Source of the DNA: Rhizobium oryzicola
GTDB taxonomy: Bacteria > Pseudomonadota > Alphaproteobacteria > Rhizobiales > Rhizobiaceae
Length of the DNA stretch: 64,000 nucleotides
Direction: 5' to 3'
Assembly: GCF_030504645.1 (NCBI RefSeq)
Contig: NZ_JAUKWQ010000001.1
Location: 682,001 to 746,000 of the forward strand
The stretch's first letter is position 1, and each line of letters starts with the position of its first letter. Both the position numbers and the translations under genes were made by a program. This document shows positions 38,648-47,890 of the stretch, in pieces. The notes under the pieces were generated by a model. It ran no database searches. It had not been told where the DNA came from and saw only the letters and a list, made by a program, of their open reading frames with translations.

Positions 38648-39307
38648 TCAGAACTTGTAGGACACACCGAAGTTCACGGCGTTCGTCATGATGTTCGTCT
38701 TCAGCGTGCCGCCATGGTCGATGTCGGTATCGATGAAGGAATAGGTGCCCTTGTATTCCAGGAAGGCCGACCAGTTGTCCGTCACGCGATAGGCGACACC
38801 GGCCTGTGCCTGCAGGGTCGCACCGCCGAACTGGTATTCGAAGGTCTTGCCCGAGGGACGGGTGACTTCCACATGCGGCACGTTGATGCCGATACCGGCG
38901 CCGATATAGGGCACCAGCGGCGAGTTCTCGATCGGGAAGCGATAGAGCGCATTGAGCGTCAGCAAGTTCAAGCCATCGGTGAATTCGAAGTGCGAGAAGC
39001 CGGCGCGCGCCATGGTGCTCTTGGTCGCGTAGACCTTGTCATGGCTGTAATCCAGCGAGATGCCGAGATCTTTCCAGGAGCCATCGGTAAACCAGTAGGT
39101 GCCGCGAACGCCCCAATAGGGCGGAGAGCTGAAGGACTTGCCTTCCCAGTCCGCGTGGAAATCCGGCTGGTCGGACATGTCGACATGGCTGCCGACGGCG
39201 GACTGGATGCCGCCGTAACCGGAGATTTCGAAATCCCCGGCCATCGCCGCCGAAGTGGAAAGACAGAGGGCTGCAATAGCGGCGGTAAGTGCGAAATTGC
39301 GATTCAT
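38648..39307 (-). CDS. outer-membrane beta-barrel protein
   Basis: A 219-aa exported protein: signal peptide MNRNFALTAAIAALCLSTSAAMAG (cut after AMA), then alternating hydrophobic beta strands rich in aromatic residues (YWGVRGTYWF, YIGAGIGINVPHVEV, YQFGGATLQAQAGVAYRV) and a final strand ending in phenylalanine (NFGVSYKF), the hallmark of outer-membrane insertion. Length suits an 8-stranded barrel of the OmpW/OmpA-like or PagP-size class. ATG 39307 fits the signal peptide. Specific function unknown. Confidence 0.8.
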   Translation of the reverse strand: MNRNFALTAAIAALCLSTSAAMAGDFEISGYGGIQSAVGSHVDMSDQPDFHADWEGKSFSSPPYWGVRGTYWFTDGSWKDLGISLDYSHDKVYATKSTMARAGFSHFEFTDGLNLLTLNALYRFPIENSPLVPYIGAGIGINVPHVEVTRPSGKTFEYQFGGATLQAQAGVAYRVTDNWSAFLEYKGTYSFIDTDIDHGGTLKTNIMTNAVNFGVSYKF

Positions 39308-39380
39308 GATGTGCCTCGAACAGTTTGCCCGCAGACTACGCGCGGATGGATAACAGGCTGATGACGGTTGGGAGCGACCG

Positions 39381-40070
39381 TTACCCGCCGAAGATGGTGC
39401 GAAGGATATCGATGCCATTGTCCTCATAGGCGACCTTGCCCTGCTTGTTGCCGGGGCCGACAACGATGACCTTGGTGCCGATGGATGCGCGGGAATAGAG
39501 ATGTTCCACATCCTTATTCATCATGCGGATGCAGCCGGACGACATGTTGAGCCCGATCGTCCAGGGCTGGTTGGTGCCGTGAATGCGGAAGATGGTGTCG
39601 TGGCCATTGCGATAGAGATACATGGCGCGGGCACCGAGCGGATTGTCCTCGCCGCCTTCCTGCACCACCGGCAGCATATGCCCCTTAGCGGCTTCGCGAC
39701 GGCGCATCTCTGCCGGGGGGCGCCAGGACGGCCATTCTTCCTTGCGCCCGATATTCACGATTCCCGACCAGCCGAAGCCTTCGCGGCCGACGCCCACGCC
39801 GTAGCGGGTCGCGCGGTTGTTACCTTCTACGAAATAAAGGAACTTGTTGTTGGTATCGACGATGATCGTGCCGGGGGCTTCATTGGTGGCAAGGCGCACC
39901 ACGCGGCGCTGAAACTGTTCGGCCGGTTCCCGCTGGCGGGATGGCCGCACGGCTCTCACAGAATCGTCTTCCGCCTGTTCGGTGCGCGTGAAGGCGCTTG
40001 CGCTTTCAACGGTTGCCAACAATGCCGTGGCAGACACCAGCGCAGCAAACAACGTTGTTCCCAGTTTCAT
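39381..40070 (-). CDS. L,D-transpeptidase (YkuD), exported
   Basis: A 229-aa periplasmic enzyme that forms 3-3 peptidoglycan cross-links or attaches proteins to peptidoglycan. The signal peptide MKLGTTLFAALVSATALLATVESASA is followed by the YkuD domain. Active-site residues are in FRIHGTNQPWTIGLNMSSGCIRM, with catalytic Cys and the HGT-N-SxGC-R pattern. ATG 40070 was chosen at the signal peptide. It is a paralogue of the gene just upstream; both share GTIxVDTNNxFLY, PLGARAMYL and the same domain layout. Confidence 0.9.
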   Translation of the reverse strand: MKLGTTLFAALVSATALLATVESASAFTRTEQAEDDSVRAVRPSRQREPAEQFQRRVVRLATNEAPGTIIVDTNNKFLYFVEGNNRATRYGVGVGREGFGWSGIVNIGRKEEWPSWRPPAEMRRREAAKGHMLPVVQEGGEDNPLGARAMYLYRNGHDTIFRIHGTNQPWTIGLNMSSGCIRMMNKDVEHLYSRASIGTKVIVVGPGNKQGKVAYEDNGIDILRTIFGG

Positions 40071-40205
40071 GCATTCCCCCGAAGCACGTTTGTTTCCGTG
40101 TGTTGAGGTTCCATGAAACATTATATTAGGCAAGAGACGCCCAAGCCGGTTGGGCGTCAATTCAGCCATTTCATTGCCGGAAAACCGGTGTCTGTGGCCT
40201 TATTA

Positions 40206-41021
40206 CTATATGACGATGACCTTTGTACCAACCTTCACGCGTCCGTAGAGGTCGATCACGTCCTCGTTGCGCATGCGGATGCAGCCCGATGATACTGCGC
40301 TGCCGATGGTCCAGGGGGCATTGGTGCCGTGGATCCGGTAAAGGGTGGAGCCGAGATACATGGCGCGGGCGCCCAGCGGGTTTTCCTCGCCGCCTGGCAT
40401 GGAGACCGGCAGAAAATGACCCTTGGCGGCCTCGCGCTCGATCATTTCCTTCGGCGGATGCCAGTCCGGCCACTCCGCCTTACGGGTGACGGTATGCGTG
40501 CCCGCCCATTCAAAGCCCGGCTTGCCGACGCCAACGCCGTAGCGCTTGGCCTGGCCGTTATCCATCACGAGATAGAGGAAACGGTTGTTGGTATCGATGA
40601 CGATCGTGCCCGGCTCGTACTTGCTGTCGTAGCTTACCATTTGCGGCAGAAATTGCGGCTCGACCTGACCCTTGATGACAGGCAGGCGCTGCATGGAGGC
40701 CTGCTGGACCGGAGCCCTCGGCGCCGGTTGTGCCGGACGGATCTGCGTTGATTGCGTGCGAGGCGCAGCATAGACCGGCTGAAGGGCAGGCGCTACACGC
40801 GGCTGATAGGCGGCCTGCGGGCGATAATAGGCGCGCGGCTGCGCCGGCTGCACCGCATAGCCTTGCGGCGTGCGCACATTCCCACCCAACTGCATGATCC
40901 ACGGTGCGGCGAGGTCTGGGCTCACGATAACCGGCGGACGCTCCTGATAACGGTCTTGGGCCATGGCGTGGCCGCAGCACAGACTGCTAAGGGCGGCGGT
41001 CAGCAGCAGGATTTTCTTCAT
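40206..41021 (-). CDS. L,D-transpeptidase (YkuD), exported, Pro/Gln-rich linker
   Basis: A 271-aa exported YkuD enzyme. The signal peptide (MKKILLLTAALSSLCCGHAMA) has cysteines near its end; a lipobox is not clear. Residues 25-135 are a Pro/Gln/Ala/Tyr-rich linker that could span towards peptidoglycan. The catalytic domain contains YRIHGTNAPWTIGSAVSSGCIRM. GGAG is placed before ATG 41021. It lies 135 bp from its paralogue and in the same direction, so they are a local duplication. Confidence 0.9.
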   Translation of the reverse strand: MKKILLLTAALSSLCCGHAMAQDRYQERPPVIVSPDLAAPWIMQLGGNVRTPQGYAVQPAQPRAYYRPQAAYQPRVAPALQPVYAAPRTQSTQIRPAQPAPRAPVQQASMQRLPVIKGQVEPQFLPQMVSYDSKYEPGTIVIDTNNRFLYLVMDNGQAKRYGVGVGKPGFEWAGTHTVTRKAEWPDWHPPKEMIEREAAKGHFLPVSMPGGEENPLGARAMYLGSTLYRIHGTNAPWTIGSAVSSGCIRMRNEDVIDLYGRVKVGTKVIVI

Positions 41022-41227
41022 CGGGGGCTCCATCTCATCAAACGCTTTGCACAACTGGCATTTGACTTTGGAACCTGCGCGGGAAGTGACCAGCGAATGG
41101 TAAACGCCGAAGCGTTACAATGCGGCCTTTCGCGTAAACCTTTTCTCAGGGTTAATCGCCGGTTTTGAAATATGGTTGATAGCTGATAAAGCCCGGTCTC
41201 TACAGGCTGCAGGGGGATTCGGGCACA

Positions 41228-41881
41228 ATGGATCAGGCAGGGGATCGGGCAGGGTTGATCGAGGGACCGGATGGTCAGTGGCGCTGTTCCTGGCATCAGG
41301 ATCTGGAAGACTATCGCCGCTATCATGATGAGGAATGGGGCCGTCCAGTGACGGATGATATCAGGCTGTTCGAAAAGATCTGCCTGGAAGGCTTTCAGTC
41401 CGGTCTCTCGTGGCTGACGATCCTGCGCAAGCGCGAAAATTTCCGTGCTGCCTTTGCGGGTTTCGATTTCGACAAGGTTGCGCTGTTCGACGAGGCGAAT
41501 GTGGAGCGCCTGGTGGCAGACGCCGGCATCATCCGCCATCGCGGCAAGATTGTCTCCACCATCAACAATGCCAGCCGTGCGGTGGCGCTTCGTGACGAAT
41601 TCGGCTCACTCGCCCGCTATTTCTGGTCCTGGGAACCGAAGCCGGAGGAACGCCCGGCGGTCATGGATCTCGCAACATTGCGGGCCAACCCCACCACGGC
41701 GGTTTCCATTCGGCTTTCCAAGGATCTCAAGAAGCGCGGCTGGACATTCGTGGGCCCCACCACCGTCTATGCCTTCATGCAGGCCATGGGCCTGGTGAAC
41801 GATCATCTGGAAGGCTGCATGTGCCAGCCGGAGGTGGATCGGCTGCGTGCCGCGGTCTTAAGGCCGGTTCGTGCCCTCTGA
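41228..41881 (+). CDS. tag: DNA-3-methyladenine glycosylase I
   Basis: Tag excises 3-methyladenine from alkylated DNA. The 217-aa protein has the family start RCSWHQDLEDYRRYHDEEWG (Glu and zinc-binding residues), LFEKICLEGFQSGLSWLTILRKRE, the helix-hairpin region FVGPTTVYAFMQAMGLVNDHLEGC and the C-terminal Cys/His zinc site. Length is normal. It is divergent from the YkuD pair, so the region 41022-41227 should hold both promoters. Confidence 0.94.
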   Translation: MDQAGDRAGLIEGPDGQWRCSWHQDLEDYRRYHDEEWGRPVTDDIRLFEKICLEGFQSGLSWLTILRKRENFRAAFAGFDFDKVALFDEANVERLVADAGIIRHRGKIVSTINNASRAVALRDEFGSLARYFWSWEPKPEERPAVMDLATLRANPTTAVSIRLSKDLKKRGWTFVGPTTVYAFMQAMGLVNDHLEGCMCQPEVDRLRAAVLRPVRAL

Positions 41882-41932
41882 TTTGGCATGATTAGACCTT
41901 CTGCGAGGACAACCCGTCTTCTAAAAAGAGGC

Positions 41933-41967
41933 GCATGCGATTATCAGATCTTTTGTTAATCGCATGC
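41933..41967 (-). terminator. 11-bp perfect inverted repeat, probable terminator for the minus-strand orphan
   Basis: GCATGCGATTA (41933-41943) pairs with TAATCGCATGC (41957-41967). On the minus strand the stem is followed within four bases by CTTTTTAG, so it fits termination of the 77-aa gene at 42012. On the + strand no T run follows. Confidence 0.6.
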
Positions 41968-42011
41968 CAGTTGAATTCGCCATTTAAGCTTAACTCATTT
42001 GAATTTTTATA

Positions 42012-42245
42012 TTAGGGTAGATCAACGCCTCGGTCGTCGTTCTCGCCCACAACACCCGACGTAGTAAAGCCACCGCCGTCCCAGACGATGTAAAGATACT
42101 TGCGTTCTCCAGCTGCAGGGTCACCTACCCAGTCATTTGTTGCAAGGAATTTACGTTGGCCGCCAGCATATGCTTTCTTGATTTCACTTGTGGCGTCTTT
42201 TGTTTTTTCCCACACACCATATCCTGCAAATGTGATTGCAACCAT
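42012..42245 (-). CDS. hypothetical 77-aa protein
   Basis: Not recognised. The start at ATG 42245 is strongly supported by GGAGGATCAGAA directly upstream. The product begins MVAITFAGYGVWEKTKDATSE and contains GGQRKFLATNDWVGDPA, KYLYIVWDGGG and GENDDRGVDLP; it is small, mixed charged, with no signal peptide or membrane helix. It is flanked by AT-rich sequence (41880-42300) unlike its GC-rich neighbours, with its own terminator-like hairpin, suggesting a recently acquired single-gene insert between tag and hisG. Function unknown. Confidence 0.6.
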   Translation of the reverse strand: MVAITFAGYGVWEKTKDATSEIKKAYAGGQRKFLATNDWVGDPAAGERKYLYIVWDGGGFTTSGVVGENDDRGVDLP

Positions 42246-42469
42246 TTCTGATCCTCCTATAAGTTGCATATAAGATGCATCAAAATAAATCTATGAGTGC
42301 AATTGATCTTGCGGGTGGGGATGGCAGTTCATAAAACATTCACTGATTGATGAGGTGGAATGGGTACGTGTGTCGATCCCACCATCGCTATCGCAGCCGT
42401 TACCCCGCTGGATAAAGGTTAAAATCCCCACTTAGAGATGAAGGGCGCAAGGTCCAGTCAGCGCAAAAC

Positions 42470-43165
42470 TCACACCGCGCCGCGCACGGCCTCGATGATC
42501 TTCGCCACGTTCATATCGCCCTCATGCTCCGGCTTTCTCGCCCGCACGAGGCAAGCTTCCGATTTAAGGATGATACCGTCGCGCAGCACCTTCAGGTGAT
42601 TGGCCTTCAGCGTCGAACCTGTCGAGGTGATGTCGACGATGATATCCGCCTGACCGGCCGCCGGTGCGCCTTCCGTGGCGCCCAGACTTTCCACGATGCG
42701 ATAAAGCTGGATACCGTGCTGTGAGGAAAAATGCTGCTGGGTCAGCCGCCAGTATTTGGTGGCGATCGCCAGACGGCGGCCATGGCGTGCACGAAACTCC
42801 GCCGCGACATCGCCGAGATCGGCCATGGTTTCCACATCCAGCCAGATCTCCGGCACGGCCACCACGACATCGGCGCCGCCGAAGCCGAGACGGGCGCAGA
42901 ATTCCACGCGCGCGTCGACGTCAGCCATGCCCTCGCGCACCAGGTCTTCGCCTGTGACGCCAAAATCCACCGTGCCACTCGCCAGCTCGCGGGCGATCTC
43001 GGAGGCCGAGAGATAGGCGACTTCGACGCCATCAAGACCTTCGATCCGGCCGCGATAGGAACGGTCATTGCCGACCGAAACCATGGTGAGGCCCGCGCGT
43101 TCAAACACGGCGGCGGCATCTTCCTTGATGCGGCCCTTGGAGGGCACTGCAATGGTAATCGTCAT
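42470..43165 (-). CDS. hisG: ATP phosphoribosyltransferase, short form
   Basis: HisG condenses ATP and PRPP, the first step of histidine synthesis. At 231 aa this is the short form lacking the regulatory domain, which needs HisZ. Features: [36 protein letters not shown], and the PRPP-binding [23 protein letters not shown]. It overlaps hisZ by four bases, the expected pairing. Confidence 0.95.
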   Translation of the reverse strand: MTITIAVPSKGRIKEDAAAVFERAGLTMVSVGNDRSYRGRIEGLDGVEVAYLSASEIARELASGTVDFGVTGEDLVREGMADVDARVEFCARLGFGGADVVVAVPEIWLDVETMADLGDVAAEFRARHGRRLAIATKYWRLTQQHFSSQHGIQLYRIVESLGATEGAPAAGQADIIVDITSTGSTLKANHLKVLRDGIILKSEACLVRARKPEHEGDMNVAKIIEAVRGAV

Positions 43166-44286
43166 CGCTGAGCCTCCTTTGCCTTTTCAATGCGATCCAG
43201 CCACATGGAAAAACCAACGGCGGGAATGTGATCCTTTGCGCCGAGCAGGGTCATCATGCGGTCGAAGCGGCCACCACCAATCAGCACGTCATGGCCGCCG
43301 CGCTCGGTGATCTCGAAGACGAGACCGGTGTAATAATCCAGCGGACGGCCAAAGGCGGCCCGCCAGGTGATATCCGCAAGCGAAGCGCCCGCATTGGCAA
43401 AGGCGGCCACACGCGCATCGAAACCGGCGATCGCGGCCTCCAGCGGCAGGTTGGCGGCCTTGGCGAAATCCGCCAGCACGCCCGGCGCATAACGCAGGCT
43501 GACATTCAGCGACAAAAACTCCTTCAACGCATCGAGCTTGGTCGCATCCAGCGAAGCACCCGCCAGCACCCGCTTTTCCTTCAGCCGCCGGACGATTTCG
43601 TCAGGCGCGCGGCTGGCATTGGTGAGATAGCCGGTGCGCTCCATCTCGGCGCTGACATGGGCAACAAGCGCCGCATCATCGCCCGCTTCCAGCAGCGCCT
43701 CGACTTCCGCCGGCAGACCGGCCATGGCTTCAGGCCGGGCAAGGCGGGCAATCATCGCCTCCAGCACATCCGTCTGGCCAAAGGCGCGCACAAGACGCCG
43801 CTGCCAGCCGGTGGGCAAGCCCAGCGCCGCAACGACAGCCTCGAACACCGCCTGATCGCCAATCGTCACGGCAAAGGCGCGGGCGGGCAAAACCTTCTGC
43901 AGGCAGGCAAGCGCATCGGCCACGGCGCGCGCATCGGCGCTTGCCACATCCTTGTCGCCGAGATCCTCGATGCCCGCCTGATAGAACTCGTTGGCACCGC
44001 CACGGCGCTGGCGAAACACCTGGCCGAGATAGGCATAGCGCTTCGGCGTGCCAGTGGCGCTTTCGATATGGCGAAGGCAGACGGGAATGGTGAATTCCGG
44101 ACGCAGGCACAGGCTGACGCCCGTTTCGCTTTCGGTGAGGAAAATCCGCCGCCGCAGGTCTTCGCCCGCCATGTCGAGAAAGGGTTCGGCGGGCTGGATG
44201 ACAGGCGTGTCCACCCGCTCCGTCTTCAGCTCACGGAACAGGGACAGCAGGTCATCGGCAAAATCCGGCATGTCAATCAGGGGCAT
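43162..44286 (-). CDS. hisZ: ATP phosphoribosyltransferase regulatory subunit HisZ
   Basis: HisZ is a catalytically dead relative of class II histidyl-tRNA synthetase that forms the octameric enzyme with short HisG. The 374-aa protein has [23 protein letters not shown] and [20 protein letters not shown], close to class II synthetase motif 2, and [25 protein letters not shown], but lacks the tRNA-binding domain. It follows hisS (198 bp gap with a repeat) and precedes hisG (4-bp overlap), an arrangement common in alphaproteobacteria. Confidence 0.93.
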   Translation of the reverse strand: MPLIDMPDFADDLLSLFRELKTERVDTPVIQPAEPFLDMAGEDLRRRIFLTESETGVSLCLRPEFTIPVCLRHIESATGTPKRYAYLGQVFRQRRGGANEFYQAGIEDLGDKDVASADARAVADALACLQKVLPARAFAVTIGDQAVFEAVVAALGLPTGWQRRLVRAFGQTDVLEAMIARLARPEAMAGLPAEVEALLEAGDDAALVAHVSAEMERTGYLTNASRAPDEIVRRLKEKRVLAGASLDATKLDALKEFLSLNVSLRYAPGVLADFAKAANLPLEAAIAGFDARVAAFANAGASLADITWRAAFGRPLDYYTGLVFEITERGGHDVLIGGGRFDRMMTLLGAKDHIPAVGFSMWLDRIEKAKEAQR

Positions 44287-44309
44287 GACAGTTTACCTCC
44301 TGGGAAACA

Positions 44310-44466
44310 CCCCCCTCTGTCACTTCGTGACATCTCCCCCTCAAGGGGGGAGATCAGCGGGAGTATGCGGCGCTCGCCACGAGTCGATCTCCCCCCTTGT
44401 GGTGGGGTCCGAAGGACGGGTCGAGACGCGTGGCTCGACCCAAAAAACCGGCAGGGCAGAGGGGGG
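44310..44466. repeat. 157-bp intergenic mosaic palindromic repeat (RIME-like)
   Basis: The element lies between hisS and hisZ. It starts CCCCCCTCTG and ends CAGAGGGGGG, a perfect terminal inverted repeat. Inside are GTCAC-TTC-GTGAC, ATCTCCCCC-TCAA-GGGGGGAGAT (44332-44354) and GGGTCGAG/CTCGACCC (44418-44441). It has no coding capacity and resembles the rhizobial intergenic mosaic elements; it may act as an RNA fold between two operon genes. No target duplication is evident. Confidence 0.75.
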
Positions 44467-44484
44467 CAAACCACAGGCATGGGA

Positions 44485-46005
44485 TCAAACACCCTTTGCC
44501 CGGCGGCGGTCTTCCGCCTGCTGTTCGAGGATTTCCTTGACCTTCTCCACCAGTTCCGCTTCCGGCACAACAACCTGCGCCACGCGGGCCTCGCGCCATT
44601 CGGTGTTGTCGGTGATTTCACCGGACAGGCGCTTACCCTCGATCAGATCCTTGATCTGCACGACGCCTTGAGCCCGCTCATCGCCGCCCTGGATGATGGC
44701 GATGGGCGAGCCGCGACGGTCGGCATATTTCAGCTGGTTGCCGAACTTCTTCCAGTTGCCCTGGTACATTTCGGCGCGGATGCCTTCGTTGCGCAAGCCT
44801 TGCGTAAAGCGCTGGTAGCGACCCATGGCCTCGACATCGCCATCCATGACGGTGACCAGAACCGGCGCCAGGATTTCGTCCTGGCCCAGCTTGCCGAGGT
44901 TCTTCAAGGCCGTCATCAGGCGCGAGACGCCGATGGAAAAGCCCGTGGCCGGAACCGGCTGGCCCATGAAGCGCGACACGAGGCCGTCATAACGACCACC
45001 ACCGCCGACCGAGCCAAAGACAACCTTCTCGCCCTTCTCATTGGTGACGTCAAAGGTGAGTTCGGCTTCGTAGACCGGGCCGGTGTAGTATTCGAGGCCG
45101 CGGACGACGGACGGGTCGATCTTGATGCGGGAGGCATCGTAGCCGGCTCCGGTGACCAGCGCGCCGATGGTATTGAGCTCCTCGACGCCTTCAGCGCCCT
45201 TGGACGTGCCGGCAACCAGTTCTGCCAGCTCTGCCGCGCTCTCCGCATAGTTCTTGATACCCACAAAGAACAGGACCTTCTGGATCTGCTCCTCGTTCAG
45301 CCCCGCGCCCTTGGTGAAATCACCGCTCTCGTCCTTGCGGCCTTCGCCGAGCAGCAGGCGCACACCTTCCGGGCCAAACTTGTCGAGCTTGTCGATAGCC
45401 CGCAGCACATTCAAACGACGGGCGGCATTCTCATCTCCGCCGAGGCCAATGGCTTCCATCACGCCATCGAGAACCTTGCGGTTGTTGACGCGGATCACAT
45501 AGTCACCGCGCTTGATACCGAGCGCCTCCAGCGTATCGGCCATCATCATGCACATTTCCGCATCGGCATTCACGCCCGGTGCGCCGACCGAGTCCGCATC
45601 GAACTGCATGAACTGGCGGAAGCGACCCGGACCCGGCTTCTCGTTGCGGAACACGTAACCGGCGCGATAGGTGCGGTAGGGCAGCTGGATTTCGTTGAAG
45701 TTCTCCGCCACGTGACGGGCGAGCGGCGCCGTCAGGTCATAGCGCAGCGACATCCACTGGTCGTCATCATCCGTCAGCGAAAACACGCCTTCGTTGGGGC
45801 GGTCGCTGTCGGGCAGGAACTTGCCCAGCGCATCGGTATATTCGAACATCGGCGTTTCGATCGGGTCGAAGCCGTAGCGCTCATAGACCTCGCGGATCTT
45901 TGCGACCATCTCGTTGGTGGCATGGATGTCAGTGGCAGTGCGATCGACAAAGCCGCGCGGCAGGCGGGCCTTCAGTTTCTGCTGTTTCTTCTGCTTGTCG
46001 CTCAT
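44485..46005 (-). CDS. hisS: histidyl-tRNA synthetase
   Basis: Class II synthetase of 506 aa that charges tRNA-His. Motif 1-like region [30 protein letters not shown], motif 2 [23 protein letters not shown], then the histidine-specific [14 protein letters not shown] and [14 protein letters not shown]-terminal anticodon domain with the [20 protein letters not shown] end. GGAAG precedes ATG 46005; a GTG at 46023 adds six residues and is less likely. Confidence 0.95.
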   Translation of the reverse strand: MSDKQKKQQKLKARLPRGFVDRTATDIHATNEMVAKIREVYERYGFDPIETPMFEYTDALGKFLPDSDRPNEGVFSLTDDDDQWMSLRYDLTAPLARHVAENFNEIQLPYRTYRAGYVFRNEKPGPGRFRQFMQFDADSVGAPGVNADAEMCMMMADTLEALGIKRGDYVIRVNNRKVLDGVMEAIGLGGDENAARRLNVLRAIDKLDKFGPEGVRLLLGEGRKDESGDFTKGAGLNEEQIQKVLFFVGIKNYAESAAELAELVAGTSKGAEGVEELNTIGALVTGAGYDASRIKIDPSVVRGLEYYTGPVYEAELTFDVTNEKGEKVVFGSVGGGGRYDGLVSRFMGQPVPATGFSIGVSRLMTALKNLGKLGQDEILAPVLVTVMDGDVEAMGRYQRFTQGLRNEGIRAEMYQGNWKKFGNQLKYADRRGSPIAIIQGGDERAQGVVQIKDLIEGKRLSGEITDNTEWREARVAQVVVPEAELVEKVKEILEQQAEDRRRAKGV

Positions 46006-46148
46006 GATGATCTTCCTTGCCACCGACCCGTCACAAAGGCCGGATTTTCGAGCGGTTTCTTAGAGGATGAAGCCAGAAGCGGCAAGGGTTAAGGCTGGTG
46101 AAGAGGCATGCCGGGTGGTATATTGCCACAAACGAAAAGGGCCAAGCC

Positions 46149-46382
46149 ATGAACAAGCGCGTCACATTGGACATGCCGGAAAACATGCATCGCCTGGCGC
46201 TGAAACGCGCGACAGAGGCTGGCGCAGAGCTGGACACCTTTATTCTCGACCTGATCGAGGAAAAGCTTGAAGACGCCTATTTCTTTGAGCGTGCCAAGGA
46301 GGTGCTGGAGGCGCGCGCGCGCGGCGAAAGCAGAACCTACACCCTGGAAGAAGTGAAGAGCGAACTTGGCCTGGACGATTGA
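46149..46382 (+). CDS. antitoxin of a RelBE-type pair
   Basis: A 77-aa protein with a ribbon-helix-helix-like start (NKRVTLDMPENMHRLALKRATEAGAE), followed by a helical, acidic region (DLIEEKLEDAYFFERAKEVLE) and the C-terminal TYTLEEVKSELGLDD, typical of RelB antitoxins that bind the toxin and repress their own promoter. ATG 46149; the ribosome site is weak. The toxin gene starts 17 bp before its end. Confidence 0.8.
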   Translation: MNKRVTLDMPENMHRLALKRATEAGAELDTFILDLIEEKLEDAYFFERAKEVLEARARGESRTYTLEEVKSELGLDD

Positions 46383-46635
46383 GATCGACGCCAAGGCCAA
46401 AAAGCAGCTTGCCAAGCTCGGCAAGCCCGCCGCACAACGGATTATCGACTATCTGGAAAACCGTGTTGCACCGCTGGCGAACGCGCGTGACGCAGGCCTT
46501 GCCATGAAGGGCACCGAATTTGCTCATTTGTGGCGCTACAAGGTGGGAGATTACCGCATTATCTGCGAGATCAAGGACCAGAAATTGATCGTGCTGGTCG
46601 TCGAGATCGGCCATCGTCGCGAGATCTATCGTTGA
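46366..46635 (+). CDS. RelE/ParE-family toxin
   Basis: An 89-aa toxin of the RelE superfamily. It starts at TTG 46366 inside the antitoxin and shows the family pattern WTIEIDAKAKKQLAKLGKPAAQRIIDYL, then WRYKVGDYRIICEIKDQKLIVLVVEIGHRREIYR, the strands carrying the basic RNA-cleaving residues. The 17-bp overlap and order antitoxin-toxin are typical type II. Target (ribosome-bound mRNA or gyrase) is not decided by sequence. Confidence 0.85.
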   Translation: MAWTIEIDAKAKKQLAKLGKPAAQRIIDYLENRVAPLANARDAGLAMKGTEFAHLWRYKVGDYRIICEIKDQKLIVLVVEIGHRREIYR

Positions 46636-47387
46636 TCCCCGAAGCTCTCAACTACACCGCCAGCTGGGCCGTGACGCCACCGGCGTTCAGGCCCGCCATT
46701 GCCTCCTCCATACGGCTATGGTCGCGGGCCAACAGATGCCGGAAAGCTTGGGCGGCGCACGAGAAAAACTGCCATAAGCATGTGCTGGAAAGCCACAGCA
46801 CACTGCGGCAGCGGCGGACGGTCGTCGTTCTCGGCTCCGGCCTGCTACGCGACGTGCCGATTGTGGAACTGTCGCAGGCCTTCGATACCGTCGTGCTGGT
46901 CGATCTGGTGCATCTTGCCAGCGTGCGAACCTGGCTTGCCGCCAAGCGGCTGAAGAACGTGCGGCTGATCAGCCGCGATCTCTCCGGCCTTGACGAGGCT
47001 CTGGCGGGTGCGCCGGTGGAGCCGCTCTCCTTTCTGCGGCAGGTGCCCTATCTCGATCTCGTCATCTCCGCCAACATTCTCTCCCAGATCGGCGTCGAGG
47101 CTCCCTATCGGCTCAAGGCCCTGAACAGGGAGCCGGAAAGCAACCGCATTCTGCCTCAGATCATTCGCGCGCATCTGGAAGGTCTTTCGAACCTTTCCTG
47201 CAAAGCCTGCCTGCTGACGGACATTTCCTATGAGGTACGGGACCGCGCCGGCCAGGTGCAGGAGCAGGCGGACCTGCTGGCGGGTGTCGAGCCGCCGCCG
47301 CACGGAGCCGAATGGGATTGGCCTGTCGTGCCGTTCGGAGAAGAAGGCCCGAACCACACCGCCATCCACCGGGTGATCGCAGGTTAA
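46632..47387 (+). CDS. hypothetical protein, Rossmann/methyltransferase-like
   Basis: A 251-aa unassigned protein. The likely start is TTG 46632, overlapping the toxin stop (TTGA). The first part is basic with Cys and Trp. From about residue 61 the strand-helix pattern TVVVLGSGLLRDVPIVELSQAFDTVVLVDLVHLASVR, then VRLISRDLSG and YLDLVISANILSQIG, suggests an SAM-type Rossmann fold, with VVLVDL giving the acidic residue after strand 2. Remaining C-terminus: RIIRAHLEGLSNLS and DISYEVRDRAGQVQEQ. It is coupled to relE, though it may be an older gene next to which the toxin pair was inserted. Confidence 0.65.
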   Translation: MIPEALNYTASWAVTPPAFRPAIASSIRLWSRANRCRKAWAAHEKNCHKHVLESHSTLRQRRTVVVLGSGLLRDVPIVELSQAFDTVVLVDLVHLASVRTWLAAKRLKNVRLISRDLSGLDEALAGAPVEPLSFLRQVPYLDLVISANILSQIGVEAPYRLKALNREPESNRILPQIIRAHLEGLSNLSCKACLLTDISYEVRDRAGQVQEQADLLAGVEPPPHGAEWDWPVVPFGEEGPNHTAIHRVIAG

Positions 47388-47433
47388 CGGAATTTCATTC
47401 GACATTCCCGCAAGGCACCATAGATTAGCTCGC

Positions 47434-47823
47434 ATGCGCCGCATTGCTTTTCTCATGGCTGTTCTTGCCTGGCTCTTTCAGGGGCTGATGCCGGCGCTTG
47501 CGCTGCCCCTGCCTGACGCCATTCCTGGGGCCATGTCCGGGGCAATGCCGATGGCTCATGCCAGCATGGAAGCGATGCCGCATGAGGGGCATGAAGCCCA
47601 TATGCACATGGACGGACAGGCAAAGACTCACTGTCCCGATTGCGACAAGAAGCCGGTCAAGACCAGTTGCGCCATGAGCTTCTGCGCGGCCTGCATGTCA
47701 CTGGTTCCGGATCTCGTTATGGCAGACGGCAAGCCGATTGCTGCCAGCTATCCCGGTCCAATGCCTGCGGAGCCTCTGCTGGATACGATACCGCGCCCCA
47801 TCGCGCCGCCACCCCGAGCCTGA
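47434..47823 (+). CDS. small exported His/Met/Cys-rich protein, possible copper binding
   Basis: A 129-aa protein with a signal peptide (MRRIAFLMAVLAWLFQGLMPALA). The mature part is rich in His, Met and Cys (PMAHASMEAMPHEGHEAHMHM, CPDCDKKPVKTSCAMSFCAAC), which suits periplasmic metal binding, and ends in a proline-rich tail. It resembles DUF2946-like proteins of copper loci. It precedes the DUF305 gene by 67 bp, strengthening a copper-related role (inference). Confidence 0.6.
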   Translation: MRRIAFLMAVLAWLFQGLMPALALPLPDAIPGAMSGAMPMAHASMEAMPHEGHEAHMHMDGQAKTHCPDCDKKPVKTSCAMSFCAACMSLVPDLVMADGKPIAASYPGPMPAEPLLDTIPRPIAPPPRA

Positions 47824-47890
47824 CGATCCGGTCCGACCGCTTCGCGGTCGTCTCATATCCTTTTACATCGTCAAACACGGGAAGAACCCC

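Noticed and set aside
42270..42469. Hidden short gene or riboswitch between the orphan and hisG
   Set aside because: No start with ribosome site, no conserved fold was recognised; it is simply AT-rich spacer.
43228..46092. 954-aa ORF opposite hisZ and hisS
   Set aside because: It runs through the antisense of hisZ, the repeat and hisS, with no recognised domain; high-GC reverse frames often stay open.
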